Below, one piece after another: positions 25,190 to 36,897 of a stretch of DNA of 64,000 nt (position 1 is the first letter of the stretch; every line of letters starts with the position of its first letter). The translations under genes were made by a program, and so were the position numbers. The notes under the pieces are model-generated. The model searched no databases and was not told the DNA's origin. It saw only the letters and a list, made by a program, of their open reading frames with translations. Source of the stretch: Argentina anserina (taxonomy: Eukaryota; Streptophyta; Magnoliopsida; Rosales; Rosaceae); the NCBI RefSeq assembly GCF_933775445.1, contig NC_065878.1, positions 13,093,395 to 13,157,394 on the forward strand, read 5' to 3'.

Positions 25190-25800
25190 GTGGTTTTAAC
25201 ATGAGTTTGTTAAAATGTTTTGTCTTCAGACGAGTTTTGTCTTCGGACGAGTTTTTGTCTTCGGACGTGTTTATGAAATATGACATGTATACGATATAAT
25301 GGATTATATATATATTGTATAAATGGTAAATATGTACATATATATATAGTTTGCTATATAATATACTGTTATGATTTTATCGTGATTTATGTCATTTCGA
25401 TGACGAGATTTAAATATCGAGCATGTGATTTTGATTTGTACAATATGATGTGAGATTATTGTATGTGATTTTAACATTGAGTTTGTTAAAATGTTGATTT
25501 GTCTTCGGACATGATTTTTGGTACAATATGATGTGAGATTATTGTACGTGATTTTAACATTGAGATTGTTAAAATGTTGATTTGTCTTCGGACATGATTT
25601 TTGGTACAATATGATGTGAGATTATTGTACGTGATTTTTTAACATTGAGATTGTTAAAATGTTGATTTGTCTTCGGACGTGATTGGTACAATATGATGTG
25701 AGATTATTGTACGTGATTTTTTAACATTGAGATTGTTAAAATGTTGATTTGTCTTCGGACGTGATTGGTACAATATGATGTGAGATTATTGTACGTGTTT
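25190..25800 (+). repeat. ~80-90-bp tandem array inside the solo LTR
   Basis: The unit contains TTGTCTTCGGAC, GTACAATATGATGTGAGATT, ATTGTACGTG and a TTTTAACATTGA...GTTAAAA stem. About five copies are present here, against one to two in the LTR at 38860-38980. Each unit can form a GTACAAT/ATTGTAC stem. Confidence 0.8.
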
Positions 25801-26599
25801 GGGAAGTCGGAACCTAACCTTTGGCCGGGCGAAAGTTACGATACAGTTAGAGCTCTAGTCTGTCTGCCTTAGTATTGCATGTGAGGTAACGGGTGGTTAT
25901 CTGCTCATGGGTACTCAGTTTATTTTGGATGTTGGGTAGCGGGTGGCTATCCAATATCAACGGTGTATTACGAGAGGGGTAACAGATGTGTACCAGCGTT
26001 CTTGGTACCCGTTTATAAATGCATTGAGTAACCAGAAGGGTTACTTAATTTTCTCATGAGCGTTTCATTTCATATTTCTTTGGGTCAACCAGATGGGCTG
26101 ACCATTGACTCATGAGGGCATTTATATTTGTTGTTTTGTAATCTTTCGTATATTTTGATATGCGAATTATATTTTGATTTTACTCATACGAGCTATAAGC
26201 TTATCGGGTTTGTGTTTACAATCCCGGTGCACCAAATTCGATGGTGTAGGGGATAATTCCGCAGGTGCTGATTAGTGGAGGTTGAGTGACCACTACAGAG
26301 GCTCGAAGTCGTTCGTATCCTACTTGTGGTGAGGTTTTAGCGTGGATTTGTGTGTGAGAATTTGTGTAATTTCATTTGTGAGATTTGTGAGTGATTTGTG
26401 AGGATTATTACATTTCCATTTTATGTATGGATTATAAATTTGGGTTGTAATAATTGGTTGTCTGAGTTGTATTGAGAACTCATAATTTGATCCGCTGTTA
26501 CACTTTAATGATTTCGATATATTTTGAAATTATTTTTGTGTTTAACGACTTTAGAATTTTGAGTTTTTAAGCTCGAAATTTTGGGGTCGTTACAGGCGG

Positions 26600-28446
26600 T
26601 GGGTCAGTAAGAGCCAGAGCACACTCAGCAGGGGCTTGAGCGGGGTCGGCAGGGGCCAGAGATGCTGTGTCAATGGCCGGATTTAGAGATCGAGCACACG
26701 GAGAGGGATGCAATCTGGATAGATGGGAGAGGCGCATTGATAAGCGTGACCTCCATATTTGTTTCTGGTGGTGGTGGTGCGCGGCGCTGATAGGTGTGCA
26801 AGACTGCGGACGGTGCAGTGGAGCAGAGGAGGGCGGAGGTCTGTGCGGTGGCACAGAGAAGGCCGGAGGAGTGGTGACCGATGAAAGAGAGGGTAAGACC
26901 AAAGTTTGCGTTGTTCCTCCCACCAAGGATGCTATGAGCATGAGTGATTAGGTTGGTCTTCTTATGGGTCAGAGTGAGAAGTTGGGCCCGTGGAAATATG
27001 GATCGGATCCGACCTGCTTGTTGAAGGAGATGGTGTGGTTGGAGGAGAATTGGCAAAATGAACTCCAACGGGCCTGAGTTTGTGCCTGCAAATGCTTGTA
27101 AGAAAAGGTGGTTTCGTCAAATAAAACATCCCTAGACACATAGACATGATTAGTGTTTGGATTTAGACAACAATAGCCTTTATGTTGTGGACTATATCCG
27201 ATAAAAACACACTCAACACTATGACCGGATAGTTTATCAGAGACATAAGACCCAAAATGAGGAAAACAAGAACAACCGAAGACATTTAGAGAAGAGTAAT
27301 TAAGAGGTAGGACTACCATAGAGACGTGGAGTATCCCAAGCAATGGTGGAGTAGTAGGAATGAGATTAATAAGATAAATAAAAGTTAAGGCAGCTTCAAC
27401 CCAAAGATGATGAGGTGACTTAGAAGTAAGAAGGAGACTACAAGTGACAGTGACAGTATGGCGATGTTTACACTCAATAAGGCCATTTTGTTGTGGTGTA
27501 TGGAAATGAGAAAACCTTTGTTGAATGCCTAACAATTTGTAATAATGTGAGAAGGCATTATTGACATATTTAGTCCCATTGTCTCTTTGAAGAAATTTTG
27601 ATGGTATAATGAAAAATATTTTGAATCATGGCAACCAAAGTCTGAAAATGAGTCAGGAGTTCATTTTTGCGTCGCATGGGATAGATCCAAGTATAACGAG
27701 AAAATTCATTAGTAAAAAGAATATAATACTTGAAACCATTGGCAGACAAAATAGATGATTGTCATACATCACTATGAATAATATGAAAAGGAGTGTTACC
27801 AGTCTCATGATTTGAAGGATAAGACAATTGGTGAGATTTACTAAGTGCACAAATTTGACAAAAGGAATTAACAGACAACGTAAAACCAAGAGAAGATTGA
27901 GATGCCCTAAAATGTTTGAAGATAGATAACCCAAACGATTATGCCAAACAAAAAAATGAATAGAGGCAAGAGTTTATGGAGTAGTAGAGACACCGGACAA
28001 ATTAAGTGGATAGAGACAATCTTGACAAGGACCCTGAAACAAGAGGCAACCAATACGTTGACAATAGATTTGATAGAAATCTAGAGCAAATAGAAAGAAA
28101 ACAAGATTATCCTTAGTGAAAGAGCAATAGACTGAAGATTCTTACGAATCGAGGGAATCTGAAAGACATTCTGTAAAGAGAATTTAGAAGAACCTAATGA
28201 TAAAGGAAGGTTACTAGTATGAGAAACGGTTATCAAGTCACCGTTACCCATATAGACATTATGAGGACCACCATAGGGTTGTGGATTCTTCACAGGCATA
28301 GCGGTAATATGATGTGTAGCTTTGGTGTCAAGGTACCAAGTCAGGGCAACAACAAAATGGACACCAGCAAAAGGAGCGACAATATCAGGGCCGGAATAGC
28401 GATGGGGCATTGAGAATTCCATGATGATTAAAGTGACAATTAGGAC
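26600..28446 (-). pseudogene. Copia element no. 2, protease to integrase portion
   Basis: On the minus strand, in order from the high coordinate: protease region (28485-28081, core reads YLDTKAT where D-S/T-G is expected), GAG-pre-integrase and integrase start (27934-27653, degenerate), integrase core and C-end (27535-26969, with FHTPQQNGLIECKHRH and FIGYSPQHKGYCC), then the Pro/Ser-rich spacer before RT (26968-26600). Several frameshifts and the broken protease triad show it is dead. Motifs resemble the Ale/Retrofit lineage. The RT half lies at 22634-23208. Confidence 0.88.
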
Positions 28447-29140
28447 TAGAAATGGCAAGTGGACCAAAAATCCTGAGCTTGGCACGGGTCTCGCTCGTTA
28501 GAAATTGGCCATGCACGACCCGAACACATTAGCGGCCTGGCCCAACCTAAACCTGTTATTTTAATGGGCCAAGCTGGGCCAAGAATTATTAGTCCATGGG
28601 CCGGGTCAAGTTCGAGTCAATTTGGAGCATGTCACAGCCCGGACACGATAAATTCATGGGCTGGTCCGTTAAACATATAATTTTATATTATTTATATAAA
28701 TATTTAAATAATTATAATAATGAGAATTGAACATTAAACCTTTTAAATCAAAACCTTTATTTTAATTACATTATTTCACAAAATTATCAATGTAGTGATT
28801 AAAAAGTCATTACTATGACATATGTAACGTTTTAAAAATAAGATTATCAAATGTTTTGTAGTATTTTATTTATTTTACTATTTTAAATAGTTATATAAAA
28901 CAAATATTCTAATTACAGAATTTTTATAATGTTAATTGTGTCTTATAATGCTAATGGGTTGGGCTCGCAGCCCGCTTATTGTCTCGGGCCCGTGCCTGAT
29001 ATGGGCTAGGCTGGAATTAATATTTAAGCAAATGGGTCAGTCCGAATCCGACATGAAAAATAAATTAGCCGGTCCGATTACGGTACGGGCATTGTTTTAG
29101 CCCGCTACAAATGGGCTAGCCCGACTCGGCCCGTTTGCCT
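28447..29140. mobile_element. hAT-like non-autonomous element (694 bp), TSD ATTAGGAC
   Basis: It is flanked by perfect 8-bp repeats ATTAGGAC (28439-28446 and 29141-29148). The left end is TAGAAATGGCAAGTGG, and the right end is …CCCGTTTGCC with the last bases lost. The interior is AT-rich (AACGTTTTAAAAATAAGATTAT) between GC-rich GGGCC-type arms. It has no transposase. The same family occurs at 43385-43970 and, cut short, at 30685-30978. Confidence 0.85.
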
Positions 29141-29148
29141 ATTAGGAC

Positions 29149-29305
29149 ACCATTTGGAAAGAGGACTAAAGAATCCATTAGAGCCATTGCTTACGACCCA
29201 TGGTGGAGAAGGAAAGGGGCCATGTGCGTGTTGTTGGTCACCATAAGTGAAGGGGGAGCCGAGACGGAATAGAGTTGGAGCCATATAAGAGGAAGTGATG
29301 CAAAA
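29149..29305 (-). pseudogene. Copia element no. 2, gag end fragment
   Basis: This lies on the other side of the hAT-like insertion and in the same orientation as the protease region. It reads as a Pro/Ser/Gly-rich gag-to-protease linker on the minus strand. The upstream gag is gone, because a reversed LTR fragment begins near 29306. Confidence 0.5.
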
Positions 29306-30553
29306 TAAGTCTCATCAATTACGTATTCATGTACGTGTATGTATACATACTAACGTATTTCTGTATGTATACATACTAATCAAATGTAAATATTATCTCA
29401 GTAAATCATAATTACCGATTTACCCTTCTGAAATTACTTTTATATTTACTGAAAGTAATTTACATTTACATTTACCGTACGTAAAATAAATTTACATTTA
29501 CAGTACGTAAATCACTTTTTACATACACCGTCGTAAAAATAAATTTTTACAATTTACTGTTTGAAAACACTATTCACGTACCGCCGCACGTGGCGGTGCG
29601 TTGGGTACACGCGCCACCTCCGGCAGACCGCGCGTGGCTCTGACGCGCCACTTACTGTGACAGCGCGTGGGGCCCACGCGATGACACCACCAACGGCGCG
29701 TATCAAGCCACCGCCGCCCCCAATCTCCTCCTTTCTTCCCCCACTTTCTCCCCACGGCCTCACGCTGCCCCTAGGTCACTCCACGCCCCTACACGCGCCG
29801 CCTAAGGCGACTGAATCTCCCCCCTCCTCCTTCGATCCACCCTCAAAACCCCATCAAATCATCAAACAATCACACCAATCCATTAAACATGCGAAACCCT
29901 TACCTCGACAAGCTCGAGAACCACCGGAGGTCGCTGGAGACGGAGCTTGCACGGTGGAGAAGAAAACGCGGCTCGGGTTGCAGCGTGGGGGTTCCCGGCG
30001 GCAAGGAACGGCGAGTCGACTTCGGGGTTTGCTGCGGAGGTCCCTGCGGTGCTCTAGATGCCGGCGGTGAGAGACACGGCGGGCTGGAGATGGAGATCGC
30101 CGGTGAGATTTCGAGAGGGAGGGAGAGAGTGTGATCGGGGAGAGAGAGAGATGAGGGAGGCGGGTGAGAGGAGAGAGAGAGAGGGGTTTCCAAAAAATGG
30201 AAACCCTAATCAGAAAAATGTCATTTTTATACTAGTTTCCAAAATCAGAAACTAACTTCCGACATTAATAACTTTCACGTCCGACGTCCGATTCGAACGT
30301 GTGACATGTCCATGAACTTGTATCGGCAAACTCTACAACTTCCGTGAAGGAAGTTTTCGTAAACGAGCGACGGAGAAAAGGTCGATACTCACGTCGCGGA
30401 AACGTAACGTTTTTTTTAAATAAACGTTCCGAAAACGTTTACGTTTTCGTTTTGAAACGTCGCAAGCGACCAAATGTCGTTTTAAATGAATTTCACAAAT
30501 TTAATAAATTTAAAACAAGCCAATAGTTGGTTCCGAAAAATCGGGTTATTACA
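29306..30553 (-). repeat. LTR fragment of the Ty3 superfamily (minus orientation)
   Basis: Read on the minus strand it starts TGTAATAACCCGATTTTTCG at 30553 and follows the LTR order: AACGTTTTCG, ACGTTACGTTTCC, GGAAGTTAGTTTC, TATA (AGTATAAAAATG, about 30222), a GC-rich leader with GCGCGTGG/CCACGCG hairpins (29580-29700), and the GTAAATGTAAAT and TACGTAC blocks. It stops at about 29306 in the TACGTAC repeat, so roughly the last half is missing. The open frames at 29561-30255 lie in the leader. Confidence 0.82.
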
Positions 30554-30684
30554 ACCTTACCCTTATGGGGGAAATTCAACATGCCTTATCCACCATATTT
30601 ATTCTATAATGAGATGCAATCAAATGAAAACATATGGACACAATCTAATGCACAATATGGTTATGGTTAAAGTCGAGAAATGCT
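30554..30684. other. Short unidentified segment
   Basis: A coding-like stretch on the + strand reads FNMPYPPYLFYNE in one frame, but I do not recognise it. It lies between an LTR fragment and a hAT-like fragment. Confidence 0.3.
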
Positions 30685-30978
30685 TGATTTTAACTACAAT
30701 ATTTCACAAATATGATTAAAGTAGTGAAGAAAACGTAATTGTTTTTACATATGTAACGTTTTAGAAATAAGATTATGAAATATGTTATAGTATTTTATTT
30801 ATCTTATATAAAACAAATATTCTAATTGTGTCTTATAATGCTAATGAGCCGGGCTGGGTCGGCCCACTTCTTGGCCCTGCATGGGCCTGAGTCCGGTCTG
30901 ACATAGGTTTGGGCCATGGGCTGGGCCCGGTCTGATGTTTAAGCAAATTAGCCGGCCCGGGCCCGTTTGACACCTCTA
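30685..30978. mobile_element. Right-hand fragment of the hAT-like element family
   Basis: Similarity to 28447-29140 and 43385-43970 begins near TTTCACAAATATGATTAAAG and includes ACATATGTAACGTTTTAGAA. It ends with a well-preserved terminal repeat CCCGTTTGACACCTCTA (about 30962-30978). The left half is missing. Confidence 0.75.
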
Positions 30979-31013
30979 TATAATATATATAAGATTTATA
31001 GGATGATTCATAG

Positions 31014-32199
31014 TGTAATAATCCTAAATTTTTCAATACATTATTTGATTTAATTTGAATTCTATAAAGTTATGAATTTCAGTTTAAATGAATATAATTG
31101 TTTGCAACTTTACGGAACGGAAACGGAAACGTTCTCGGAACGTTTAATAAGAAAAACGTTACGTTTCCGAACGAAATTATCGACTTTTATTCCGTCGCTC
31201 GGTTGCAAAAACTTTCTTCACAAAAGTTGTAGACCTCGTCGATACAAGTTCGTGAGCATGTGACGCGTTCTAATCGGACGTCGGATGTAAAAGTTATTAA
31301 CGTCGGAAGTTCGTTTCCGATTTTGGAAACTAGTATAAATAGTCAATTATAGGAGTTAGGGTTTCCATTTCTGGAAACCCAAACCCGCGCCTCCCTACGC
31401 TCCTTCTCCCTCATCTCTCTCTTCCTCCCCGAGCTCCCTCTCTTTCTCACTGTCTACGCCGGCGATCTCGCCGACCAGGCTACCGTGGGCCACACCGCCT
31501 AGCCCAAAAGGACTGCTCAACCCTCCGTAGTCGACCCTGAGGCGGCGACGCTCCATCTCGCCGTCCTGAATCTACACCACGCCCCCGAGCCTTCCTCTGC
31601 GTCGCACCGATCTCCTCCAGGCGACGTGGCCATCACCGCCACCCATACACCCTCGCCGGTCCGACCCCATCATTCTCCAAGCACGACGCAACCCAGCACG
31701 TCGTCGAGGAGTCGCATCGAAGCACGAGGACCCCGCGAAGAACTCGTCGGTGATTTCACCATTTCTGACGCCATTCAAGATCCGATCTAGGTAAGGATGT
31801 GTTCTAATTCATGGTTGTGATGTTTGTGGATGGATTTGAGTGGTTTGGATGGAGATTTGGGCAGATTGGAGGTGTTGATTAGTGGAGATTGAGCGACAAC
31901 TCCGGAGGCTCGAAGTCGTTCGTATCCTACTTGTGGTGAGGTTTTTAGCATGGATTTGTGTGCGAGAATTGGTGTGGTTTTATTTGTGAGAGTTGTGAGT
32001 GATTGTGAGGATGATTACATTTCCATTTTATGTATGGATTATAAATTTGGGTTGTAATAATTGGTTTGTCTGAGTTGTATTGAGAACTTAGAATTGATCC
32101 GCTGTGACATGTTAATGATTTCGATTTCATTGAGATTATTTTGTGTTTAATGACTTTAGAATTTTGAGTTTTTAAGCTCGAAATTTTGGGTTCGTTACA
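31014..32199 (+). repeat. 5' LTR with internal deletion (1186 bp)
   Basis: It starts TGTAATAATCC and ends GGGTTCGTTACA. It is collinear with the 3' LTR up to GATTGGAGGTG (about 31874). It then jumps to GTTGATTAGTGGAGATTGAG, which in the 3' LTR lies about 1.69 kb further on. The TATA box (TATAAAT, about 31334) and leader are kept. The frame 31572-31778 on the minus strand recurs in the 3' LTR simply because the LTRs are copies. Confidence 0.93.
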
Positions 32200-32200
32200 G

Positions 32201-32214
32201 TTGGTATCAGAGCC
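32201..32214 (+). other. Primer binding site (initiator tRNA-Met type)
   Basis: TTGGTATCAGAGCC follows the LTR end by one base. TGGTATCAGAGC is the standard plant PBS complementary to the 3' end of initiator tRNA-Met. Confidence 0.92.
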
Positions 32215-32486
32215 TAAGTGCGTATTTGGAGATTATCAATATCATCCGGGAGCGATGATCCGACTGCAGGCGGGCACCCATCACATGCTCCTCGGTATTG
32301 ATATGTCGTCGGGTACGCGAGAGTGTTTTAGGAGCCATACCTTATGGTTTGGTCCTCTAGGGAGTATCGTGATGATACTTCGATGATTCATCGTATTCTG
32401 AATTTCATGTTGATGTCTATTGAATCTGTTTTAGTTGAATTCGAGACTTCACAAGTATTGACTAAGTGTTTCGTTGTTTGAAGGTG

Positions 32487-35400
32487 ATGAACGCTGATAA
32501 GGGCCGAGGACAGGGCCGAGGACGGGCGAGAGGCCGAGGTCGAGGTAGGGCCGCAGGCCGAGTCCGCAACGTGGAGAACCTGTATGAGGAGGCCGCTCAA
32601 CAGGAGGAGCAGGTTGAGCCAGCTCCTGCGGTTAGAGATGACGGTCGAGTGTTGAAGCTGATCAAGGATATTAGTGCACTGTCAGCGCTGACCTTTCATG
32701 AAGGACTAGATCATATGGTAGCTGACCATTGGATCGAGGGTATGGAGACTTATTTTGAGATGATAGAGTGCACAGAGATTGAGAAGAGAAAGATAGCTAC
32801 ATTCTTTCTCAAAGGTGATGCTCTAGACTGGTGGAAGAGCATGAGACAGACTGTGGATGTGTCTACATTCACATGGGGAGGTTTCACCACCATATTCCGA
32901 GAGAAGTATTTTCCAGCCTCAGTACAGGAGGACTTAGAGTTGGAGTTTCTAGCACTGGTGCAGGGAGACATGACCATTAGAGAGTATGACGCTCGATTCT
33001 CGCAGCTGTATCGGTATGTCAGGCCTATGGGTACGACCGCTTTATCTCAGAAGTATCTACGAGGGCTGAAACAGGAGTACAAGACCATGATATCAGTCCT
33101 TTGCCTGACTACTAGGGAGTTGATATTTGAGAGTGCCATGAGCTTGGAGCAGGCTGATAAGACTCGAACAGGAGATGTGGGAAGTAGGGATGCAAAGGGA
33201 AAAGGCAAGGCAATATGTACAGGTAGCGAGCACTCAGGACCGACGGGTAGGTCATGGAAGAGGCCAAGACCCCACTATCAGGTTACGGCAAGGGCGACAC
33301 CCCAAGCTAACAGGGCTGCACCATTTAGACCATTGGCAGCGGTGAGGTGTTATGGCTGCAACGAGATGGGACATTACGCCTCAGCATGTCCGAAACCGAA
33401 GAGAACAGGCTGTCACCGGTGCGGGCAAGTCGGACACATAGCTAGAGATTGTACCCGACCACTTCAGGGAAGGCAGGAACGGCCGCAGAGACAGCTACCA
33501 GCTGGCCAAGCTAGAGTGTTCGCAGTGGGTCAGCGAGACACAGGAGTGGAAGGTACATTATCACTTTTTGACTACCTTGCTAGAGTACTGTTTGATACGG
33601 GAGCATCGCATTCATTCATTGCTAGTTCGGTAGTAGAGATGCTACGATTGATTCCTACACCCCTTGGGGACGCCTTATGTGTCACTTCACCCCTGGGAGC
33701 GTCACTTGAGTTAGAGACAATCTCCAAAGCTTGTCCGATTTTGATTGGAAGTAGAGAGTTCTCTGCTTCGTTGATTGTGATTCCGGACCACACTTATGAT
33801 GTGATCTTGGGGATTGATTGGTTGAGACCACAGCATGCTGTGATTGATTGTTTTGACATGGTGGTGTCCTTTCATAGACCCGGAGAGCCAGTATTTCGTT
33901 ATCGTTGCCTCAAGTCTGATAACGCCATGAGATCAGGAGTTTTGGCACATGTGGAGTCAGTGGATCAGAAAGTAACTATCGCAGACATTGGGGTAGTATC
34001 TGAGTTTGGTGAAGTGTTCCCAGAAATACCAGGGCTACCTCCTCGAAGGGTTGTAGATTTCTGCATTGATGTGGTACCTGGTACGGCACCTGTATCAAAT
34101 GCGCCCTATAGAATGGGGCAGAATGAACTTAAGGAGTTGAAGGTGCAGATCGATGAGCTATTAGACCAAGAGTTCATTATACCTAGTGTTTCACCTTGGG
34201 GAGCACCGGTTTTGTTCGTGAAGAAGAAAGATGGTTCTCTGCGGTTATGTGTAGACTACAGAGAACTGAACAAGGTGACCATCAAGAATAGGTACCCCTT
34301 ACCTAGGATTGATGACTTGTTCGATCAGCTCAAAGGTGCCACAGTGTTCTCTAAGATTGATTTGAGATCCGGTTATCATCAGCTCAGAGTGAAGGAAGAA
34401 GATATATCGAAGACAGCCTTCAGGACCCGGTATGGACATTATGAGTTTGTTGTCATGCCATTTGGTCTAACGAATGCACCAGCTGTCTTTATGAGTTTGA
34501 TGAACCAAGTATTTAGCCCGTACTTGGATGAGTTTGTTGTGGTGTTTGTGGATGACATTCTGATATACTCCAAGACACAAGAAGAACATGTGGTGTATCT
34601 GAGGACAGTGTTGCAAACCTTGAAGGAGGCGAGACTGTATGCCAAGCTAGAGAATTGTGAGTTTTGGAAAGAAGAGGTCAAATTCCTTGGTCATGTTGTC
34701 TCAAAAGATGGAGTGCTAGTGGACCCGTCAAAAGTAGAGGCAGTAAAGAATTGGAGTCGTCCAAAGAATCCTACAGAGATCCGTAGTTTCCTCGGGTTGG
34801 CAGGTTACTGCAGGAGGTTTCTCGAGGGGTTTTCTAGTATTGCATCTTCATTGACCAAGTTGACTAAGAAAGATACTCCGTTCGTGTGGACGAATGCATG
34901 TGAGGAAGCATTCAACAAACTAAAGACCAGATTGACCACCGCTCCAGTTTTGACGATTCCTTCAAGTGGTGGTGGCTATGTCATTTACAGTGATGCTTCG
35001 CTCCAAGGTTTGGGTTGTGTGTTGATGCAGCATGGAGTAGTTGTTGCTTATGGCTCGAGACAGTTGAAGATTCATGAGAAGAATTATCCGACACACGACC
35101 TAGAGCTTGCGGCGGTTGTGTTTGCCCTGAAGATTTGGAGACATTACTTGTATGGTGAGAAGTTTCAACTCTTTTCAGATCATAAGAGTTTGAAGTACTT
35201 GTTCTCACAGAAGGAGCTGAATATGAGGCAGAGGAGATGGATGGAACTCCTCAAGGACTATGACTTCACATTAGAGTACCACCCCGGGAAGGCAAATGTG
35301 GTGGCTGATGCCTTGAGCAGAAAACCGAGAGGCATGGTGGCTTCACTTATGGTCCAGGAATGGTTCATGCTGGAAACTGCATCAGAGTTTGATTTGGTAC

Positions 35401-36671
35401 CATCGGGAGGAGAACCAAGGGTCTTTCTTGGTAGTGTCACGGTGCAACCCACATTGATCACGAGGTTCATACAGGGTCAGGCGCGGGATAGACTCTCTCA
35501 AGCTAAGTTGGCAGATCTTGTAGTTGATACGCTTGATGAGTGCCCTTCTGAGTGGAGAGTTGGACCCGATGGAGGGTTGAGGTTTGGGGCTAGATTGTGT
35601 GTCCCAGATTGTGATGATCTTCGGGAGGAGGTCCTTCGTACAACACATAGATCACGTTATACCGTTCATCCAGGGAATACCAAGATGTACAAGGACTTAT
35701 GCAGGCAATTCTGGTGGAATGGTATGAAGAAAGATGTAGCAGAGTTTGTATCGAAGTGCCTTACATGTCAGCAAGTGAAAGCAGAACATCAACGACCAGC
35801 TGGCATGTTGAAACCACTGACAATTCCTCTTTGGAAGTGGGAGCAGATATCTATGGATTTCGTGACCGGATTGCCTAGATCGAAGAAGGGTCACGATGCC
35901 ATATGGGTGATTGTCGATCGGTTGATGAAGTCGGCTCATTTTCTCCCAGTGTCAATGAAGTACTCTGTGGACGTGCTTGGGAAACTATATGTGGATGAGG
36001 TAGTGAGACTTCATGGTGCCCCAGTTTCTATTGTTTCTGATCGAGATCCACGTTTCACTTCGAAGTTATGGGGTGGTTTGCAGAAGGCGATGGGCACCAC
36101 CTTGGATATGAGTACAGCTTTCCACCCTCAGACTGATGGACAAACGGAAAGGGTGAATCAGGTGATGGAAGACATGTTGAGAGCATGTGTGCTGGATTTC
36201 AAGGGTAGTTGGGAAGATCATTTGAGATTGATTGAGTTTGCCTATAACAACAGCTACCATTCTAGCATTGGCATGGCACCTTATGAGGCACTTTATGGTA
36301 GGCCATGTCGATCTCCGATCTGTTGGGCCGAAGTTGGTGATGAGGCACTGATGGGTCCAGAGGTGGTTCAGGAAACCACTGAGAAGATCTCGATCATTCG
36401 GGATAGAATCTGGACCGCTCAGAGCAGACAGAAGAGCTATGCGGACTTGAAGAGGAGACATGTGGAATTTGAGATCGGCGATCATGTGTTCTTGAAAGTT
36501 TCACTTATGAGGGGTGTGGTGAGATTTGGCAAGAAGGGAAAGTTGGCTCCGAGGTACGTTGGGCTCTTTGAGATACTTGAGAAGGTGGGCGAACTAGCTT
36601 ATCGACTAGCCTTGCCTACTAGCATGTCGGGCGTTCACAACGTCTTCCACATTTCCATGCTGAGGAAGTAG
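32487..36671 (+). CDS. Ty3/gypsy gag-pol polyprotein (C-terminus broken)
   Basis: The frame encodes 1394 aa from the ATG at 32487. The in-frame ATG at 32466 adds 7 residues, but 32487 opens the typical basic, Gly/Arg-rich start ([20 protein letters not shown]). Domains in order: gag (about 55-215), two CCHC zinc knuckles ([14 protein letters not shown] at ~287, [14 protein letters not shown] at ~309), protease (LFDTGASHS, Asp370), reverse transcriptase (FVDDILIYS, Asp689/690), RNase H (YSDAS, Asp836), and integrase with a zinc-binding H/C region (~1050-1095) and the DDE triad Asp1124, Asp1185, Glu1221. The D-D-35-E spacing is normal, so all catalytic residues look intact. The frame stops at 36669-36671 within the integrase tail (…[12 protein letters not shown]). 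The next frame continues the family's usual tail to 36853, so one base was probably lost there. In a living element the product copies and inserts the retrotransposon. Confidence 0.95.
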   Translation: MNADKGRGQGRGRARGRGRGRAAGRVRNVENLYEEAAQQEEQVEPAPAVRDDGRVLKLIKDISALSALTFHEGLDHMVADHWIEGMETYFEMIECTEIEKRKIATFFLKGDALDWWKSMRQTVDVSTFTWGGFTTIFREKYFPASVQEDLELEFLALVQGDMTIREYDARFSQLYRYVRPMGTTALSQKYLRGLKQEYKTMISVLCLTTRELIFESAMSLEQADKTRTGDVGSRDAKGKGKAICTGSEHSGPTGRSWKRPRPHYQVTARATPQANRAAPFRPLAAVRCYGCNEMGHYASACPKPKRTGCHRCGQVGHIARDCTRPLQGRQERPQRQLPAGQARVFAVGQRDTGVEGTLSLFDYLARVLFDTGASHSFIASSVVEMLRLIPTPLGDALCVTSPLGASLELETISKACPILIGSREFSASLIVIPDHTYDVILGIDWLRPQHAVIDCFDMVVSFHRPGEPVFRYRCLKSDNAMRSGVLAHVESVDQKVTIADIGVVSEFGEVFPEIPGLPPRRVVDFCIDVVPGTAPVSNAPYRMGQNELKELKVQIDELLDQEFIIPSVSPWGAPVLFVKKKDGSLRLCVDYRELNKVTIKNRYPLPRIDDLFDQLKGATVFSKIDLRSGYHQLRVKEEDISKTAFRTRYGHYEFVVMPFGLTNAPAVFMSLMNQVFSPYLDEFVVVFVDDILIYSKTQEEHVVYLRTVLQTLKEARLYAKLENCEFWKEEVKFLGHVVSKDGVLVDPSKVEAVKNWSRPKNPTEIRSFLGLAGYCRRFLEGFSSIASSLTKLTKKDTPFVWTNACEEAFNKLKTRLTTAPVLTIPSSGGGYVIYSDASLQGLGCVLMQHGVVVAYGSRQLKIHEKNYPTHDLELAAVVFALKIWRHYLYGEKFQLFSDHKSLKYLFSQKELNMRQRRWMELLKDYDFTLEYHPGKANVVADALSRKPRGMVASLMVQEWFMLETASEFDLVPSGGEPRVFLGSVTVQPTLITRFIQGQARDRLSQAKLADLVVDTLDECPSEWRVGPDGGLRFGARLCVPDCDDLREEVLRTTHRSRYTVHPGNTKMYKDLCRQFWWNGMKKDVAEFVSKCLTCQQVKAEHQRPAGMLKPLTIPLWKWEQISMDFVTGLPRSKKGHDAIWVIVDRLMKSAHFLPVSMKYSVDVLGKLYVDEVVRLHGAPVSIVSDRDPRFTSKLWGGLQKAMGTTLDMSTAFHPQTDGQTERVNQVMEDMLRACVLDFKGSWEDHLRLIEFAYNNSYHSSIGMAPYEALYGRPCRSPICWAEVGDEALMGPEVVQETTEKISIIRDRIWTAQSRQKSYADLKRRHVEFEIGDHVFLKVSLMRGVVRFGKKGKLAPRYVGLFEILEKVGELAYRLALPTSMSGVHNVFHISMLRK

Positions 36672-36853
36672 TACCAGATGAGTCACATGTGATCGATCAT
36701 AGCACCATTGAAGTAAAGGAAAATGCCACATTTGTGGTCGAGCAGGTTCGTATCCTGGATAGATCCACAAAGAAGCTTCGGAGGAGAGAAGTTGAGCTAG
36801 TTAAGGTGCTGTGGAGTCACCATGATGACCAGATATCCACAATTGTTTGTTGA
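36672..36853 (+). pseudogene. Out-of-frame pol tail
   Basis: The conserved post-integrase tail of Ty3 polyproteins (VPD.SHVI…ILDR…LVKVLW) is readable in the frame shifted relative to the main frame. It ends at TGA (about 36851-36853), earlier than in full-length chromoviruses, and no chromodomain is visible. Confidence 0.7.
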
Positions 36854-36884
36854 GTGAGCTTGAATTTCGGGACGAAATTCCTTT

Positions 36885-36897
36885 AAGGGGGGTAGAT
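36885..36897 (+). other. Polypurine tract
   Basis: AAGGGGGGTAGAT lies directly before the 3' LTR start TGTAATAACCC, as expected for second-strand priming. Confidence 0.85.

Larger units (their letters stand above)
23209..26594 (+). mobile_element. 3.4-kb solo LTR (Ty3-type, + orientation), TSD GGCGG
   Basis: It begins TGTAATAACCCTAAAATTTC and ends TTTTGGGGTCGTTACA. It is flanked by identical 5-bp repeats GGCGG (23204-23208 and 26595-26599). It matches the 3' LTR of the full Ty3 element (36898-39774) block by block but is longer because two internal tandem arrays expanded (24480-24720 and 25190-25800). A TATA box (AGTATATAAAG) sits near 23527. The GC-rich open frames (23550-24216) lie in the leader and are not taken as genes. 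It splits copia element no. 2. Confidence 0.93.
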
